DNA of 64,000 nucleotides from Micromussa lordhowensis (GCA_964020085.1 OZ026599.1:34001586-34065585), one strand, 5' to 3'; shown: positions 31,810 to 44,268, counted from the first letter of the stretch. Translations and numbers: made by a program. Notes: generated by a model from the sequence alone, not told the origin.

Positions 31810-32544
31810 CTATATCTCCGGACATTTATCTAACGGAGTTAAGGAGTTATCTAACGCCCTTCTCGACCTCCTCTGTCTTCTCTGAATCAATTCAAGTTGT
31901 AATTGAGATAAGCGTTGCTTCCTGTTCTCCCGCAGCGTCTCTTTCGCTTGAAGATACAGAATCGCTTTCTGCATAGAAGCGTTGAACTTGGGTGCTTGTA
32001 CCTTCCGCTTGTTCCAGTAATCAACGCTTTCTTTGAGAAGTTCTCGAGCAATTAACGGATTTAACTTGCCAAAGACGTCGCTTTCCTGCAGGAAACACGG
32101 TGGTATTCGTTTGGCAACTTCCATACAGAATTGAATAAAATCTTCGCTCAAGCTAAACAGCTGTGACAGCAGTATGAGATGTAATGCTTCTTCTGCAGAA
32201 TTCTTCCTGTGTTTCAGATAATTCTCGCACCTTTCCAACAAGCTTTGAATTTTATATTCGTGCGCCAGTTCGACTAAGGACAGGCAATTTTCTTCGGAGA
32301 TGTCTTTCCATACATGAGGGTAGATCGCAAAAAGCATTTCCCTCACATCGTCTGCCTTTTTACCGGGTAAAGAAATCTCATCTGCATTCATGCTGATGAA
32401 TTTGTCCTCAAACAACGGAGAACATGACGCTAAAATATGTCGATGGACGTGAAATGTTTCATTTTCTACAAGTAACACCGCATCACTCATGAGCCACGGT
32501 TCAGAGAAAGGTTTTGTTTTCTCGCTTTTCCTTCGTTGTGACAT
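31810..32544 (-). CDS. BTB/POZ domain protein, intronless, 244 aa
   Basis: A single uninterrupted frame runs from the ATG at 32544 to the stop at 31810. Residues about 20-115 form a BTB fold: SDAVLLVENETFHVHRHILA then SCSPLFEDKF, EISLPGKKADDVREMLFAIY and LVELAHEYKIQSLLERCENY. This matches the dimerising and Cullin-3-binding module found in BTB-MATH and BTB-only proteins. The following region (LHLILLSQLFSLSEDFIQFC) is BACK-like, and the C-terminus is a basic, Gln/Arg-rich helix (about 200-235). No MATH or Kelch domain is present. A role as a Cullin-3 substrate adaptor is inference. The intronless structure may reflect retroposition; the cnidarian BTB family is expanded. Confidence 0.8.
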   Translation of the reverse strand: MSQRRKSEKTKPFSEPWLMSDAVLLVENETFHVHRHILASCSPLFEDKFISMNADEISLPGKKADDVREMLFAIYPHVWKDISEENCLSLVELAHEYKIQSLLERCENYLKHRKNSAEEALHLILLSQLFSLSEDFIQFCMEVAKRIPPCFLQESDVFGKLNPLIARELLKESVDYWNKRKVQAPKFNASMQKAILYLQAKETLRENRKQRLSQLQLELIQRRQRRSRRALDNSLTPLDKCPEI

Positions 32545-33333
32545 GATGTCCTAAACTAAAACGTTATACCAATGAAAGCCTTAGTTGGTTTCATGTCACG
32601 AAGAAAATTTACACTCTCAGAATTGAGTCGTTTCCAGCAGGTGGAACGAAGCAATTGAAGCCGTTACTGTCAGTAGGGCGCTCTGGACTGCTCGATAAAT
32701 GCCCGGCTACAAAAGTTGCAAATTACTTTTGTAAAAATAAATAGAATTCTGAATGTACCGCACAGCAAGGTGGCGATGTTATTATTCGCTGTTATAGCTC
32801 ATAAATTGCATTTTTTGGATACACTACAGTCTTTTCAGCAGCTCAAAATTCATCAGACAGGCACCAGTATCCAGTTACTGTAAACCGAATACCAACAGAA
32901 CCTCCAGCAAAGTTTTCAAGCAGTTTTCTATTTTTGTTCGACACAGTAGGTAATCATCCTTCTCATTTACATTTTAGCTCTTAATTACTGGCACATTTTT
33001 AGCTTCGCTTTTTATTGACATTAACATTTAAATATCATTATCAACACAAAGTAACATTGTCAGTTAGTAAAAAATATCATGATTTTGAATCATTTACTTT
33101 ATCGGGAAAATTGCTCCATGGTCATGAGTTGAGCAAAAAAAATCGTAGGCACTAAATAACGGGAGAAGGAATGAAGACGACTGGTCGGGCCGAGCTCCGT
33201 TTTTCCATAGAGATAAGAGATTTCTAGTGTAATAAGCAAGATTCTCGACCTACCATGCTGGAGTCGACGGCGACGCCGAGGACAACGTCTACTTAAAATG
33301 AACTTACATTTTACTTACGAAACTAAATTCATT
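32545..33333. other. Region upstream of the BTB gene, no other feature
   Basis: No coding frame or clear repeat. The first 100-150 bp should contain the BTB gene 5' UTR and promoter; no TATA motif stands out. Confidence 0.3.
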
Positions 33334-33549
33334 TCATTTGTCCATCAGTGACTGTAAGAGCTGTCTCAAAATTGAATATGACTGTCTGATTGTATCAGTG
33401 ATCTGTGAAACCGCTATCAAGCGTTCTTTAACGCCTGCTAGCTGCTTAGTAATATGATTTAATTTCAAATGAAAATTTCTTGATCTCTCAAAAAAAGGAA
33501 TAGTGCACGTCCGTCTCTGCTGTATCAATCTTGGTACCGGTGGATTCAC
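33334..33549 (-). CDS. Possible 3' terminal exon of a small helical protein (hypothetical)
   Basis: A 71-codon minus-strand frame ends in a stop at 33334; its C-terminal part (LNHITKQLAGVKERLIAVSQ, then TDTIRQSYSILRQLLQSLMD) is strongly amphipathic, like a coiled coil, and unlike repeat translation. There is no recognisable family, and the start at 33549 is arbitrary because an upstream exon may exist. It could equally be a chance frame. Confidence 0.2.
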   Translation of the reverse strand: MNPPVPRLIQQRRTCTIPFFERSRNFHLKLNHITKQLAGVKERLIAVSQITDTIRQSYSILRQLLQSLMDK

Positions 33550-33709
33550 GTACGTGAATAATTTGCAGTTTTAATCATTTTTACCCGTTATGTTCGGCCG
33601 ATATTTTTTGTTTTTAGCGATTTTTATGGCGTCGTTTTTCGGTCGGTTTCCGGTTTTCTAGTAGGCCGCAGTCCCCTCGTTTTGCAGAGAACGACTGACA
33701 AACCAAGAA

Positions 33710-33756
33710 ACTGTATTATAATTATTAATATAATAGCACACATGAAAAAATTACTC

Positions 33757-33789
<33 letters not shown>

Positions 33790-34150
33790 TGTAACACCAG
33801 TGCAAAAAGTGTAATACCGGTGCAAATTACACATCGTAATTCCAGATAATGATTGGCAGAAAGACAATGAGAAATTCTGTAGGCCAATGATATCATGTAA
33901 AGCAGTGAGAAAAAATTTTGTACGGAAACCCTGAAAAAAATTTTCTCGAATGCGAAAAAAATGGCTTCAAGAACATCTTCCAGCAATTTTTCTGCGCGAA
34001 TTTTTTCATGTTTGTATTATTAATAAGTAATCATACGGTTTTTCTCGTTCAATTTGAAATTAATTTTCAGCTTTCTGAAAAACTCACTCGTGCAAATTAA
34101 TTCCAAATTGAACTCGAAACCGTATGATTACCCATACTAATTATAATTGT
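33710..34150. repeat. Inverted-repeat element with internal hairpin
   Basis: The outer ends (TGTATTATAATTATTAATAT and ACTAATTATAATTGTATTAC) are roughly inverted. An inner hairpin pairs GTAATCATACGGTTTTTCTC (34028) with its complement ending at about 34132, with FR-like arms of about 45 bp around CAGCTTTCTGAAAAACTC. It is non-coding. Confidence 0.5.
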
Positions 34151-35608
34151 ATTACTAGTAATAACCACAGGTTAGGAAGTGCGGGCGAGGGCTATGCATG
34201 ATTTGTTTCACTGAGGTTAACGAATTCATTGTAAAACAGTGGCGTTGTGTTCTTTTTCCATTTTGGGCATTTATATTTGCAGGGCAATAAAGGGTTGCAT
34301 AGTGTGGGTGATTGTTTTCCCTAAAACGAGACAAAGTGACCTAAGAGTGGTTTTACTGACCTTGTGAAACAGTAACACCAGTTTGATTATACACTAGTTC
34401 TATTTTGTGTTGGGTTTGACAAAATGGTTATTTTTTCACGTTGTAAATAAAAACACTGTTGATTATAAAATGGACATATTGATTTAGTCAAGGTCATTTG
34501 ATGTAACCCGACAACAACAGACACGGGCAGGAAACGTTCCGATCACAATCTCACACGCTCGATTTTGATTGGACGGCGCGCCAGCTATGCATGAGCTGCA
34601 CGTGATTCTTCGACGAAATAGACGTCGTCCACGTGATAAAATTGTGTTGTGTGCATTCCAATTTATGGACCGCCACTTCTGCATGAACTGCACGTGATTC
34701 TTGACATTCTTAGCTCCAAGAAGGCGAAATTTACATATTATTTGACCCTTCAACTACATTAAAGATCATCGACTATGGAAGGTGAAACAGCTATGCTTTG
34801 GTAAGAATTGTCTTCTGCTTGGTGTTGGTTTCTAGCGGTCAGAACGCCTGTGCTCAAATTACTGCTGCTTCGTGTTTGTCTCGCGTGGTCAAAGCGCCTG
34901 TGCTAAAATTACGTCCTTTCATTTCATTGGTTCTTAGTGTCCCTAAGGACAAATATTTGGAAGGACGACTTTTTTTGCTAAATTCGAGTCACTGCAAGGC
35001 TATATAACTGCCGCGCATGCGTTTGAAACCAATGTTGAGATTAGGATTGCGGGCTCCGCTGGTCGCCCGCAATAATTATTATATAATTATAACGCACATG
35101 CAAAGCCGTTATCGTAAGTTAATTATGTTAGTGAGCCAACAAAGAGATATTGCATTGCATTGCGATGTACAGTATTGCATTGTATTCTACTGAGCAGTAT
35201 GACAACTTCCTAGCTGTTCTCGTTGCCGTTGTATAAATGAGGTGCAAGGCGATCGAAATCACGAGCGTGATTTAATTTTCTCTGTTTCCATATTTGGATT
35301 TGAACGCTGTCAAGACGACAACGCGACCGCAACCTCAATACCAGGATTTTTTCTTGTTTGCCTGGTGACCAGCCGCCACCAGGGTCCCTCAACGACTATT
35401 CTCGGTTTTCATCAGTCACGTGATCAAAACTAAAAATCATAACCGTTCAATAAATAAATTGAAGAATCTGGAATATGATAGATGATTGCAGTATAAACAA
35501 CCTCGCCAAGAATCAGGTCTCTGCTGTTTTTAATTCGCGCGCTATTCGCAGAAGTGTGTCATCCAAATTTATAGAGATTTGTATGGGACGCCATGTTGGT
35601 GCCCATCT

Positions 35609-35639
<31 letters not shown>

Positions 35640-36298
35640 ACAGAAACATCTGGCACCGAGTTTTATTACAAAAGCGTAAATTTATCTCTCGAGGAACTCA
35701 AAAACATTAAAATAATACTTTTCCTAATACAAGAACCCGTTCAGATAGCCAAATTTCCCGAAATAAGTCCCGAAATAAGTCACTTTTTAAACAACCCGGC
35801 CGTCATGTAAATGCAGCGTCACGCAAAAGCTTAGAAATTCAAGCATAACCTATCGCAAAACCAAGAACCCATTCGGGACAAAAAATCGTCTAAATATTAG
35901 TTTTCAGCTGCTCTTATACCTCATTAAAGTAAAACATCAATAGGATCAATAGTTTTGTAGTTTGAATTTTAGTGACGTCATTTGAAAACCGGCAATAGAT
36001 CAGAGTCAAGATCGAAATTGGCGTGACGTCAGCATGACCTAAAAAAGATCCGTCTTGGAACAGTGACTAGTAAAAAAAAAAACAATGGGAAACATTAAAC
36101 TGGTGTTTTAGTATGCGTTTCACAATTTTTCACTTTCAGATTAGACTTGTATAATCTTCCTCTTTCATAGAAAACAAAAAGGAAAAAGGTCCTAACCCCA
36201 GTTCTAAGAATTAACGTCACGTGACACTGGCGACAGGCTTCACACTCAAGCGGGTTAATTTGTCCGTTTATGATCAGTTCGGTAAAACATTGTAAGAC
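34151..36298. other. Intergenic region upstream of the 637-aa gene
   Basis: Contains a duplicated block with GCATGAACTGCACGTGATTC (34680 and, as GCATGAGCTGCACGTGATTC, 34588), a duplicated TCTGCTTGGTG/GCTTCGTGTTTG-type segment at 34810-34900, and a perfect 40-bp palindrome at 35589-35628. At 34775 an ATG with eight codons precedes GTAAGA, but its phase does not fit the downstream exons. No gene is called. Confidence 0.35.
35589..35628. repeat. Perfect 40-bp palindrome
   Basis: CGCCATGTTGGTGCCCATCT is followed without spacer by its exact reverse complement. The half sequence includes a YY1-like GCCATGTTGG core. Flanking sequence shows no further pairing of comparable quality. Confidence 0.85.
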
Positions 36299-39200
36299 AT
36301 GAAATTTCTCTGTTGCTGTCCCTGCTGTCCTAGCAAGGTACGTAGACATTCAGTGAGTCAGATAAGGCTATTGTTAACTTCTAAGTGTAATGTTATTTAT
36401 GGGGGTGTAGATGATAATTGAGAGGATCGAATGATATCTTTGAAAGCGGAAGTAGGAAAGGTCCACCAGAAAGAGTCCGTACAAACACTTATTACCTGCA
36501 AAGTCATATCTCATTTTCTCACTGGAATTCAAAATACCCAGCTGGGTGAAACGAGCTGTTTCGCTTTTTCGCTTTCCGGATCTCCGCTCATGTTATTTGA
36601 CCGGTTATAGAAGAGGCAAAGATCACATGATCGCAATATTCCAAATCAACATAACACTTGTAAGAGGACTGAACAAACGCTGCCTTAGAATCCTAGAATT
36701 AGCCCGCTGTATTGGCTTGAAGTCTAAGAGAAGAGCCATTGAGCTTTTCATGTTTTAGCCCACGTGTTATGAATACTTGTCAAAGAAATATTAGTCATGA
36801 TAAACGTGCAGCCAAGATAAGTCTTGTGATAACGCAACACATGTAATCGGCTTGAATAATGGCCATCGTGGGTCAGAGAACTACTTCGCTTCGACCCCTC
36901 AAAATCAAACCTGCCTCGATTTTTCTTTTATGGGGAAGATAAGTGACGTTAATGGGGCTATAAAGGGTGTAAGTTTTCCTTTTCTGAGAAAATGTGACAA
37001 TTCGGGGGCAATGCATGTGCGTGACTATTGTAATGATTTTTGGCGTCATTCCATGTAGGCCGATATAGGCCCGCAAACAATCAACTACGTGACTCACATT
37101 TAAGGCGGGGGTACACGTGAATTTAAGTGAAATTTTGGTAAGTTTAAAGAGAGGTTAAAAGGGAAAAAAAAGGGTTATGGAACACCACCAGACAGTTGCC
37201 TGACCGCACAATGGCACCCCAGGTTGTTGGGCAACTGTTTGGAGTGTATGAACCAATTTTTAATTTCAAACTCTAATTTTAAAACAACACCAAATCTTCA
37301 AAATTTTTTATTTCCATCAATTTTACTAATCCTTTAAGAAAAACTATTTCTCTCCAAATATACCTAAAAATCACCAAAAAATTTACAAAACAACCCAAAA
37401 CATAGATATGTGAGATGAGCAAAGAGATTCTTGATTGCTTGAAACGTCAACGAGATATTTGCATAAAAAACATACTACCCAGCCAAAATACGGCTTTCAT
37501 GTGTACCCCCGCCTTAAGAGGAAGTTTTTAAGGTCATTCAAGCTGTAGCTACCGTCAAGCTAATAGGTGTGAAGAAAATCACAAGTTTAACACGTCTGTC
37601 AAGATAACAAATGAAAACAGCAATTGCATGGCGTTATAGGATGAAAACAAGCTTAGCGCCAAAACGAGGCTACGCCTCGTGCGAGTCTAAGAAATGCCTC
37701 CCAAAAGGGAGGCAAAGAGCTTTTCACCTCCTACTTAAAGCTAGTTGCATCGAAGAGATGTTGGAGGCTCCTCGTGCGGGTGGACCGGTGAGGGTGGGAC
37801 TCTGCAGAGACTCTGCTCCCGTTAACCCTACCCCCATGAGGGGGGTAGGGGGGAGCAGAGAACGAGGAGCATTTTGCTTGAATTATTTTTCGTTTTTTCC
37901 CTTTAAATAAACATGTTTAAAACACGCGTTTTAACCTGTATCCATATCAGATGAATATATCTGGCATTAAAAACTTGATTTAAACGTCAAGAATATTCGA
38001 AATTGTCCGCCTTTAACTGAAATGAAGGCTGAAATACCGCTCTTGAAAAAAAGTTCTACAAATTGTTCTTTTCTCAGAATTTTTCCAACAGAGATATTCA
38101 CTGGCGAGAGAAGTAACACACCCAGTTAGACATGTGCACATGCCCATTCCCCCCCGGGGCGGCGCTCATTTATAAAAAAAGACGGGGGTGCTCGTCGGAA
38201 ATGTTGAAAAGATCCCCTAAGAGGTACCAAGATCCTGTTTTGTGTGCATGGCTTGAAATTGTTTTCTCCCCTAAGAGGTACCAATTCTAACATAACACAT
38301 TATTTCATGTCATATGTTTTCGGCCCAATACCCTAAGAGGTGCCACAAAACCTCCCGCTGTGGGCCTTTTACGGCTAAACACCCTAATTAAGAGGCCGGT
38401 ACCAAATTAAACGCACGTTTTAACCCCTAAAAGGTACAACGAGCGCCCCCTTCATTTTTATTTGAGAGTTCCCCTATTCCTATTCATGTAATAATTCCAG
38501 CTTTCAGAGTAAAGAATTATAGAATTATGTCACATGCTTCAAGAGTTCTGGTCTCAATCTTTGATATACTCGGCAGTCCAGCCTTCTGGCCTTCAGTTCT
38601 AGCAGACATCCCTTCGGCAAGGAATTAAAACATTTACATTAATCATTTGTCTTTTTCCTTTCAGACTGGTGAAAGTAAAGAACCAGACGATGAAACAAAG
38701 CCCCTTCTATCGGAAGAGGTAAGCGAGAACAAGACTTGTACTTGTCAAGGATCTGCTACCCCCCAGCTGCGCAAATCGAAAATATAGGGATTTTGACATT
38801 ATCGTTTATATTTTTTAAAGCGGCAAGTTCTTTCATTTTAAGGCAAATTCATGTTATTTCATGAAAAATCGCTAATTTGGAGTTTAATTGTTTCCCTAAG
38901 AATTGAATTGGAGACCGAAATAATTGAAAAAGTCTGTGTGCAACCAATTTACTTCTTTCCGCTAAACTTATAAGCTTAGGTGACACATTCCAGGAATTAT
39001 ACTGATAAATATTGTATTGTATTGTACCTGTGCGGCGGTTTCAAACGCCTCTTGAAGGGTTAAGTTGGCAACATTTGGAATTATTGAAGCAACATAGCCA
39101 TTTCTACAGAATATGACTAAGATCGTTTGCCTCCGTTGACTCACTTTCGAAGTTTTTTAACTATAAACCCCTGTAGACCATGCTGAATTACGTGCGCCAA

Positions 39201-41559
39201 TTTTTCAAAATCAGGGTAGTTTTCCACACTCTTTATCTCTGAAACGAAGTTGGTGACCCCCATTTTTTTGGGCATTTGCATTCGAGCAAACGTCCTTAAA
39301 TCCCCCATATAGGCCTTATCCCAAAGGTGACTCTAAAGTTCCTTAGAGATGGTACCCAGTTCTCCGCCGGACAAAATATGTTATCATGCCCGTTTTTAGG
39401 CTCCGACACATATTAACGCTAGTGTCGGCGATAATATTTTGCTTCGTCTTCGTTAAGACGAAAACGGATACTTTTCAAACGCATTAGTGTGGTCGGGCCC
39501 TTATAATATAAATATGCGCGAAAGGCAGCTTGGGCTGTACACTTGAGCAAAATTCGAGTCACGGGATTGGCTGTTTCTACACTGTCCTGGGATTTCCAAA
39601 ACCAAGTGATCTGAAAATAACTTGGGATGGGAGGGATTACCTTGGGAATAAGGTTTATATGAGAAATATGGGGCATGAACTCCCTTTCCCTTCCTCTGTT
39701 GCTCACAGCCATTGATCAATATCTTCTGTGTTTGCTAGTCCCGGCATGTTCAGAGCCCATTACAGAACCCGCTGAGAAAGGATTTGTCTCCTGATGGATT
39801 TGAGCAGAGTGAGGAAACTGACAATAAAGATGCTGTGCCAAGTGTGGAGATTAGACCGGCTAGTCCTCGGCAAGGAGCTAAACCTGTCACTAAAGACGAG
39901 ACAGGAGCTACCTCTGACGAGAGAGGAGCTACGTCGGACGAGAGAGGAGAACGGGCGGCAGGGGAAAAAGCTGAAGCTAAAGTCCTTGAGTTAAAAAAGT
40001 TCGATATTCCAGAGTTGGATTGCATCTTTAGCGATTTCAAGACAACTTTTGACCCGTTCGTTCAAAATCGGGAAGAGATGAGCAAGGCCGAAGATTCATT
40101 CAAGAAAGCACTCACGTCTCTAGAACAAATCAGCCCACGCGCCAAGTTCGGTGAATACGTGACCGCTCTAAAGACAAGACTGAAGATGGAGGGTATTACA
40201 GTCAAGGTTAAGGAAGGCGCTGTGACCATTTACCAAGAGGGAAAGAAGACAGGTAAAGGGATTTTTGATGCGGTTGCCGCCATAAACGCCATACTCAAGT
40301 TGGCTAAAGACCTTAAGGCCATGCCGCTGACCATTGCAAGAGGCAGCGAGGACGCAGTTGAAAGGGCTGACGCACTGGATGTGCAAGGAATTCTGAAACG
40401 CGAATTGAAAAGCATGTGGGATTTGGGGAAAATCCCGAAGTTAAAGAGGGCATTCAGCAATAATGTGAAGCAGGTGAAAAGAGCTCCTGAAATGGTGCGG
40501 GAGTTTTGCCTCAAAACCAAGGAGATCATTCTTGAAATTTATCACGCCTTTGCCGATGAAGAAGATCAGAGAAAAATGGAAGAGGAGCTGTCTAAAGGTG
40601 ACGATACCGCAAAAGACAAGGAGAAAACGGAGGAAGGCGCGGTTGGAAAAAGTGATGCGAAGAAAGGAGACAAGAAAGAGAAGGACAAGAAAGACAAAGG
40701 TAAAGAAGAATTTCATAAGAAGCTTAAGTTCGAGTCAATTGGTCTTGATGATATCGACAACGTGTTCACCTCCCTCGCGTCCGCCATCAACCCCTTCGTG
40801 GAAACGCGCGAGAGCGTTCAAGCTGCGAGGGAATCCTTTGAGAATATTGTTCAGTCGATCTGCAAATTTGAGGTAAAGAAAGAGCTCAAAGATTACATCA
40901 AAGAGTTGAAGAAAGACGCCAAGGAGGGAAACATAACAATCTACATCGACGAGACGGATGGCGAGATCAAGGTGAGGTCCATTGAGGGCGTCAAACCTCC
41001 TAAGCTGTACCGTGATGCAGTTCAAGCGCTCCGCAACCTCAAATCGGCCGGAAGTGAAACTGTGGAGCTTGAACCGCACGTACAGCATGGTATCGGAAAG
41101 TGCGTCGACCGAATAACTCAGATCGACCCGCAGAGTGACTTCCACAGCTTGCTGAAGAAGAAGACCGATGTATTCACCCTGCCGGGGAAGATCAAAAAGT
41201 TCAACGACAATCGCAAGAAGGCGCAAGAAATCCCAGGCATTGTCAAGGAGTTCTGTTTGTACGTAAAGCGCCTTCTGACAGATATCTTAGAAGCATTGAC
41301 CGGTGAAAAAGATGCTGACACGGCCGACAAGAAAGACGAGGACAGTGGGGAAGAAGCAAACATGAAAAATTCAGCAGGTAAGGATGAGCCAGCAGGCAAA
41401 AAAGGTGAGATCAGCGACAAAGACGAGGACAAGAACGCAGCAGATGACGATGAGCCCGTGAACAAGAATGACGAGGACAGTGGCACAGCAGAGGAGAAGT
41501 CTCCAGCAGGCAAGGACGAGCCAGTGAAGAGCGAAAACCATGTTAGCGAAGAAGCTTAA
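36299..41559 (+). CDS. Unrecognised 637-aa protein: Cys-rich N-terminus, two copies of a 185-residue helical domain, acidic tail
   Basis: Coding exons are 36299-36337, 38665-38718 and 39739-41559, all phase 0 with GT-AG borders. Exon 1 encodes MKFLCCCPCCPSK, a cluster of five cysteines right after the start that looks like an S-palmitoylation membrane anchor. Exon 2 adds an acidic stretch with ETKPLL, a possible dileucine sorting motif. The last exon has a spacer with two GATSDER units, domain 1 (about 120-302), a Lys/Glu-rich linker, domain 2 (about 362-552) and an acidic Lys/Asp/Glu tail. The domains align at DPFVQNREEMSKAEDSF against NPFVETRESVQAARESF and at MVREFCLKTKEIILEI against IVKEFCLYVKRLLTDI. 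I know no family with this pattern. There is no membrane helix or signal peptide. A lipid-anchored cytoplasmic protein is inference. The exon 1 assignment rests on phase and plausibility only. Confidence 0.7.
37100..37517. mobile_element. TTAA-flanked MITE, copy 1
   Basis: The ends GGCGGGGGTACAC (from 37104) and GTGTACCCCCGCC (to 37513) are exact inverted repeats, flanked by TTAA at 37100-37103 and 37514-37517. The 410-bp body shares GGTTATGGAACACCACCAGA, AATTTTAAAACAACACCAAA and CCAAAATACGGCTTTCA with copy 2 at 43857-44264. It has no coding capacity. It sits in intron 1 of the 637-aa gene. Confidence 0.85.
38140..38475. repeat. Non-coding repeat with recurring CCCTAAGAGGTACCA motif
   Basis: CCCTAAGAGGTACCA or a close variant occurs at about 38214, 38270, 38330 and 38385-38440. 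The flanks GGCGCTCATTTATAAAAAAA (left) and GAGCGCCCCCTTCATTTTTA (right) are imperfect inverted ends. It is intronic in the 637-aa gene. Confidence 0.55.
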
Positions 41560-43852
41560 GACGACTAAAAAAGGTGCTTGACAAACAGCATGAACGATGT
41601 TGAAAGTAACAGTAGTATTGAATGAAATAGAAATATTGACAAGCTAAGTGTTCTTATAATCAGCAGTTTCTTAGAGATCAGTGACATTGCAAAAGACACG
41701 GACACGTAACTTGAACGAAAATTGTTCTTTGTCATCACGATGTTTATTTTGCTCACTAGCACTCGACCTTATTTTTGTAAATATGCAATTTTATGAATAT
41801 GTAATTTTGTTAACGTGCAATTGAATGAATCAGGGTAATGATCTCAGTGACAAATTTGGAATCAATATACTTTTAAAATTTCTGCGTGAACATCATAGTG
41901 CAGGTGATAATTAACCTAATTTTTTGTTGTTTGATTATAGAGGAAACGAAATATGGCCCTTGGGTCCCTATAAGCTTTCTTCCCACATTTGCTGTAAAAT
42001 AAACCTGCGTTCAGCGGACACCTCTGTTAAGCGGACACGTACACCAATATTAAGGCATTTTGTTGCACAAAACCTGGACACCGTTAACATTGTTCAGCGA
42101 TGTCGTTTTAAAGCTCAGTAGATTATTCCAGATTGATGCATTGACTGTCTGGACATTATGTTAAGAGCAGTCTTTGATCTTACACCGTGTTACAAAAGGG
42201 TTAATTGCCTAGTAATTAACTACTAGGTATACCTATCGATAGAGTGCCAACGAGCGAATAATTTGTGCTATAATAAAGGGTTTATTAATACAGCATAACG
42301 GATTTTTGCTTCTCTTCTGTTGCAAACATTACCGAGAGAAAATTATTACGCGTTTAGTGGTTTACCGGCCGGTAACGTTCGTCACGCAATCCCTGGATAT
42401 CAAGAGTATTGGAATGTATCGCTGCTCGGTCGAACTTTCAGTTCAATATGATGGGCAAAGTCAAAGTGAAAGTGAACACGCTAATTTGATTGATGAACAC
42501 GACTCGTTTAATTCTGTGGCAAAACAGATCCGATTTGTGTTTTGAACACTGGATTCGACTGTATGATAAACACGCTCGTTCAGTTCTGTTCGGAAACACT
42601 GCCGACTCAACCTTCAGTTCGATATGCTAGATTTCAACACTGGATTTGCTCTAGTGGTTCGACTGGTGAACACAATCTTTCCAAAAAAGCTGCCCGATGG
42701 AACTTTCAGGTAAACAGAGAAGGAATACACTGTTTCGATTCATGAACACGCTCGTTCAATTCTGTGATGAACACGCTGGTTCGTTTTTGTGTCGATTTTG
42801 TGTCTTGGATTTGCTCTTGTCTAACAGTTTTCCTGAATATTCGAATTAGAAGAAGAGTTTTGTAAAGGGTACGCTCCCCAATTGAACTTTCATTTCGATA
42901 AAGTGAGAGAGAAAACACGCTGGTTCGATATGTTCTGAGACTATTAAATTGTTCACAGTTGGAGAAACACAACAGCAAAGAAAACAATGATATTCCACGA
43001 GACAAGTCTAGATGTAACGCGCCTCCTGATTGGCTAAAAACTACAATAGCTCGAATAGTTCCGTCCTTGCAATTGGCTCAAACTGAGCCATTGTTACATC
43101 TTACACCTAACACTTACACTTTCAGAGCTCGATCGAGAATTTTTTCGCATACGCCATTCTTCGCGCGGCACTATTCTCTCCCGCCGGAAAACGAAGAACG
43201 GAAAACGAAGAAGTTTGTTCCTCAGGTCGAGGTTTCAATTTTCAACCTAAACAGAAACAAGCCATAACTGACCATATTCTATATAGATATAAATTTCATG
43301 ATAAACAGTTCTTCGGATTGATTGCCTTAAAAGCTCTGCGGAATGGCCTTGTAATCGGCGTTGCCTTTTTTATGTAACCATAACATGCATTTCATAACAA
43401 TTTAACCGAAGTGAAAATTGCGAACGGATAAATAAAGTTGGATCAGTAACCCAATATTTTGTACGGGGGCCATACCTTGGGTGCAAGAAACTTTTCAAGT
43501 GCGGTTTGCGGTTTTGGTCAATCACGCGAAATGAAAACCCCCTGATACTCAGGGTAGTCTTGTTATCGATTTATAATCAGCAAAGTTACGATGACGCTTC
43601 CTTGTAATCAACTCGAATAACGATTTCGATTTTGTTGGTTGAGTTATCACAACTCCTTGTCTGTTTTATTTTTTACGATAACCGCGCGCGTAAAATTCTA
43701 GGGCGCTCATTGGTGAATGTAAAATAATAAAACTTTGAACTCTAGAATGGGCCAATGAGCAAATCAAAAGTACCGGAACCTGGTAGGATCTGATCAGCAA
43801 ATGCAAAAGCTTAGAGAAACTGAACTTAGAAATACTCACCGTACGGATAGGG
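41560..43852. other. 3' UTR of the 637-aa gene and intergenic repeats
   Basis: A possible poly(A) signal AATAAA lies near 41998. From about 42420 to 42960 there are many loose copies of GAACACGCTCGTTCA, TTCAGTTCGATATG and GGATTTGCTCT, a decayed tandem family. No gene is recognised. Confidence 0.4.
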
Positions 43853-44268
43853 TTAAGGTGGGGGTTTACCTGAATTAAAGTGAAATTTGAGGAAGTTTAA
43901 AGAGAGATTGAAAGGGGGAGAAAAGGTTATGGAACACCACCAGACAGTTGCCCGACCCCACAATGGCACTCGGGTTGTTAGGCAACTGTTTGGTGTGTAT
44001 CTATCAATTTTTAACTTCAAACTCTAATTTTAAAACAACACCAAATCTTCAAAATTTCCTATTTCCATAAATTTTACTAATCCTTTGAGAAAAACTATCT
44101 GTCTCCAAATAAACCTAAAAATCACCAAAAAATTTACAAAACGGCGCAAAACATAGATGTCTGTAATGAGTGAACAGATTCTTGATTGCTTGAAACGTAA
44201 ACGAGATATTTGCATTAAGAACATAATACCAAGCCAAAATACGGCTTTCAGGTGGACCCCCGCCTTAA
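43853..44268. mobile_element. TTAA-flanked MITE, copy 2
   Basis: The body of 408 bp (43857-44264) starts GGTGGGGGTTTACC and ends GGTGGACCCCCGCC, with TTAA on both sides (43853-43856 and 44265-44268). It is the same family as copy 1 at 37104-37513. The terminal repeats have accumulated mismatches here, so this copy looks older. Confidence 0.8.

Noticed and set aside
34775..34800. ATG plus eight codons before GTAAGA as first exon of the 637-aa gene
   Set aside because: It ends in phase 2 whereas the exon at 38665 needs phase 0; the exon at 36299-36337 fits in phase.
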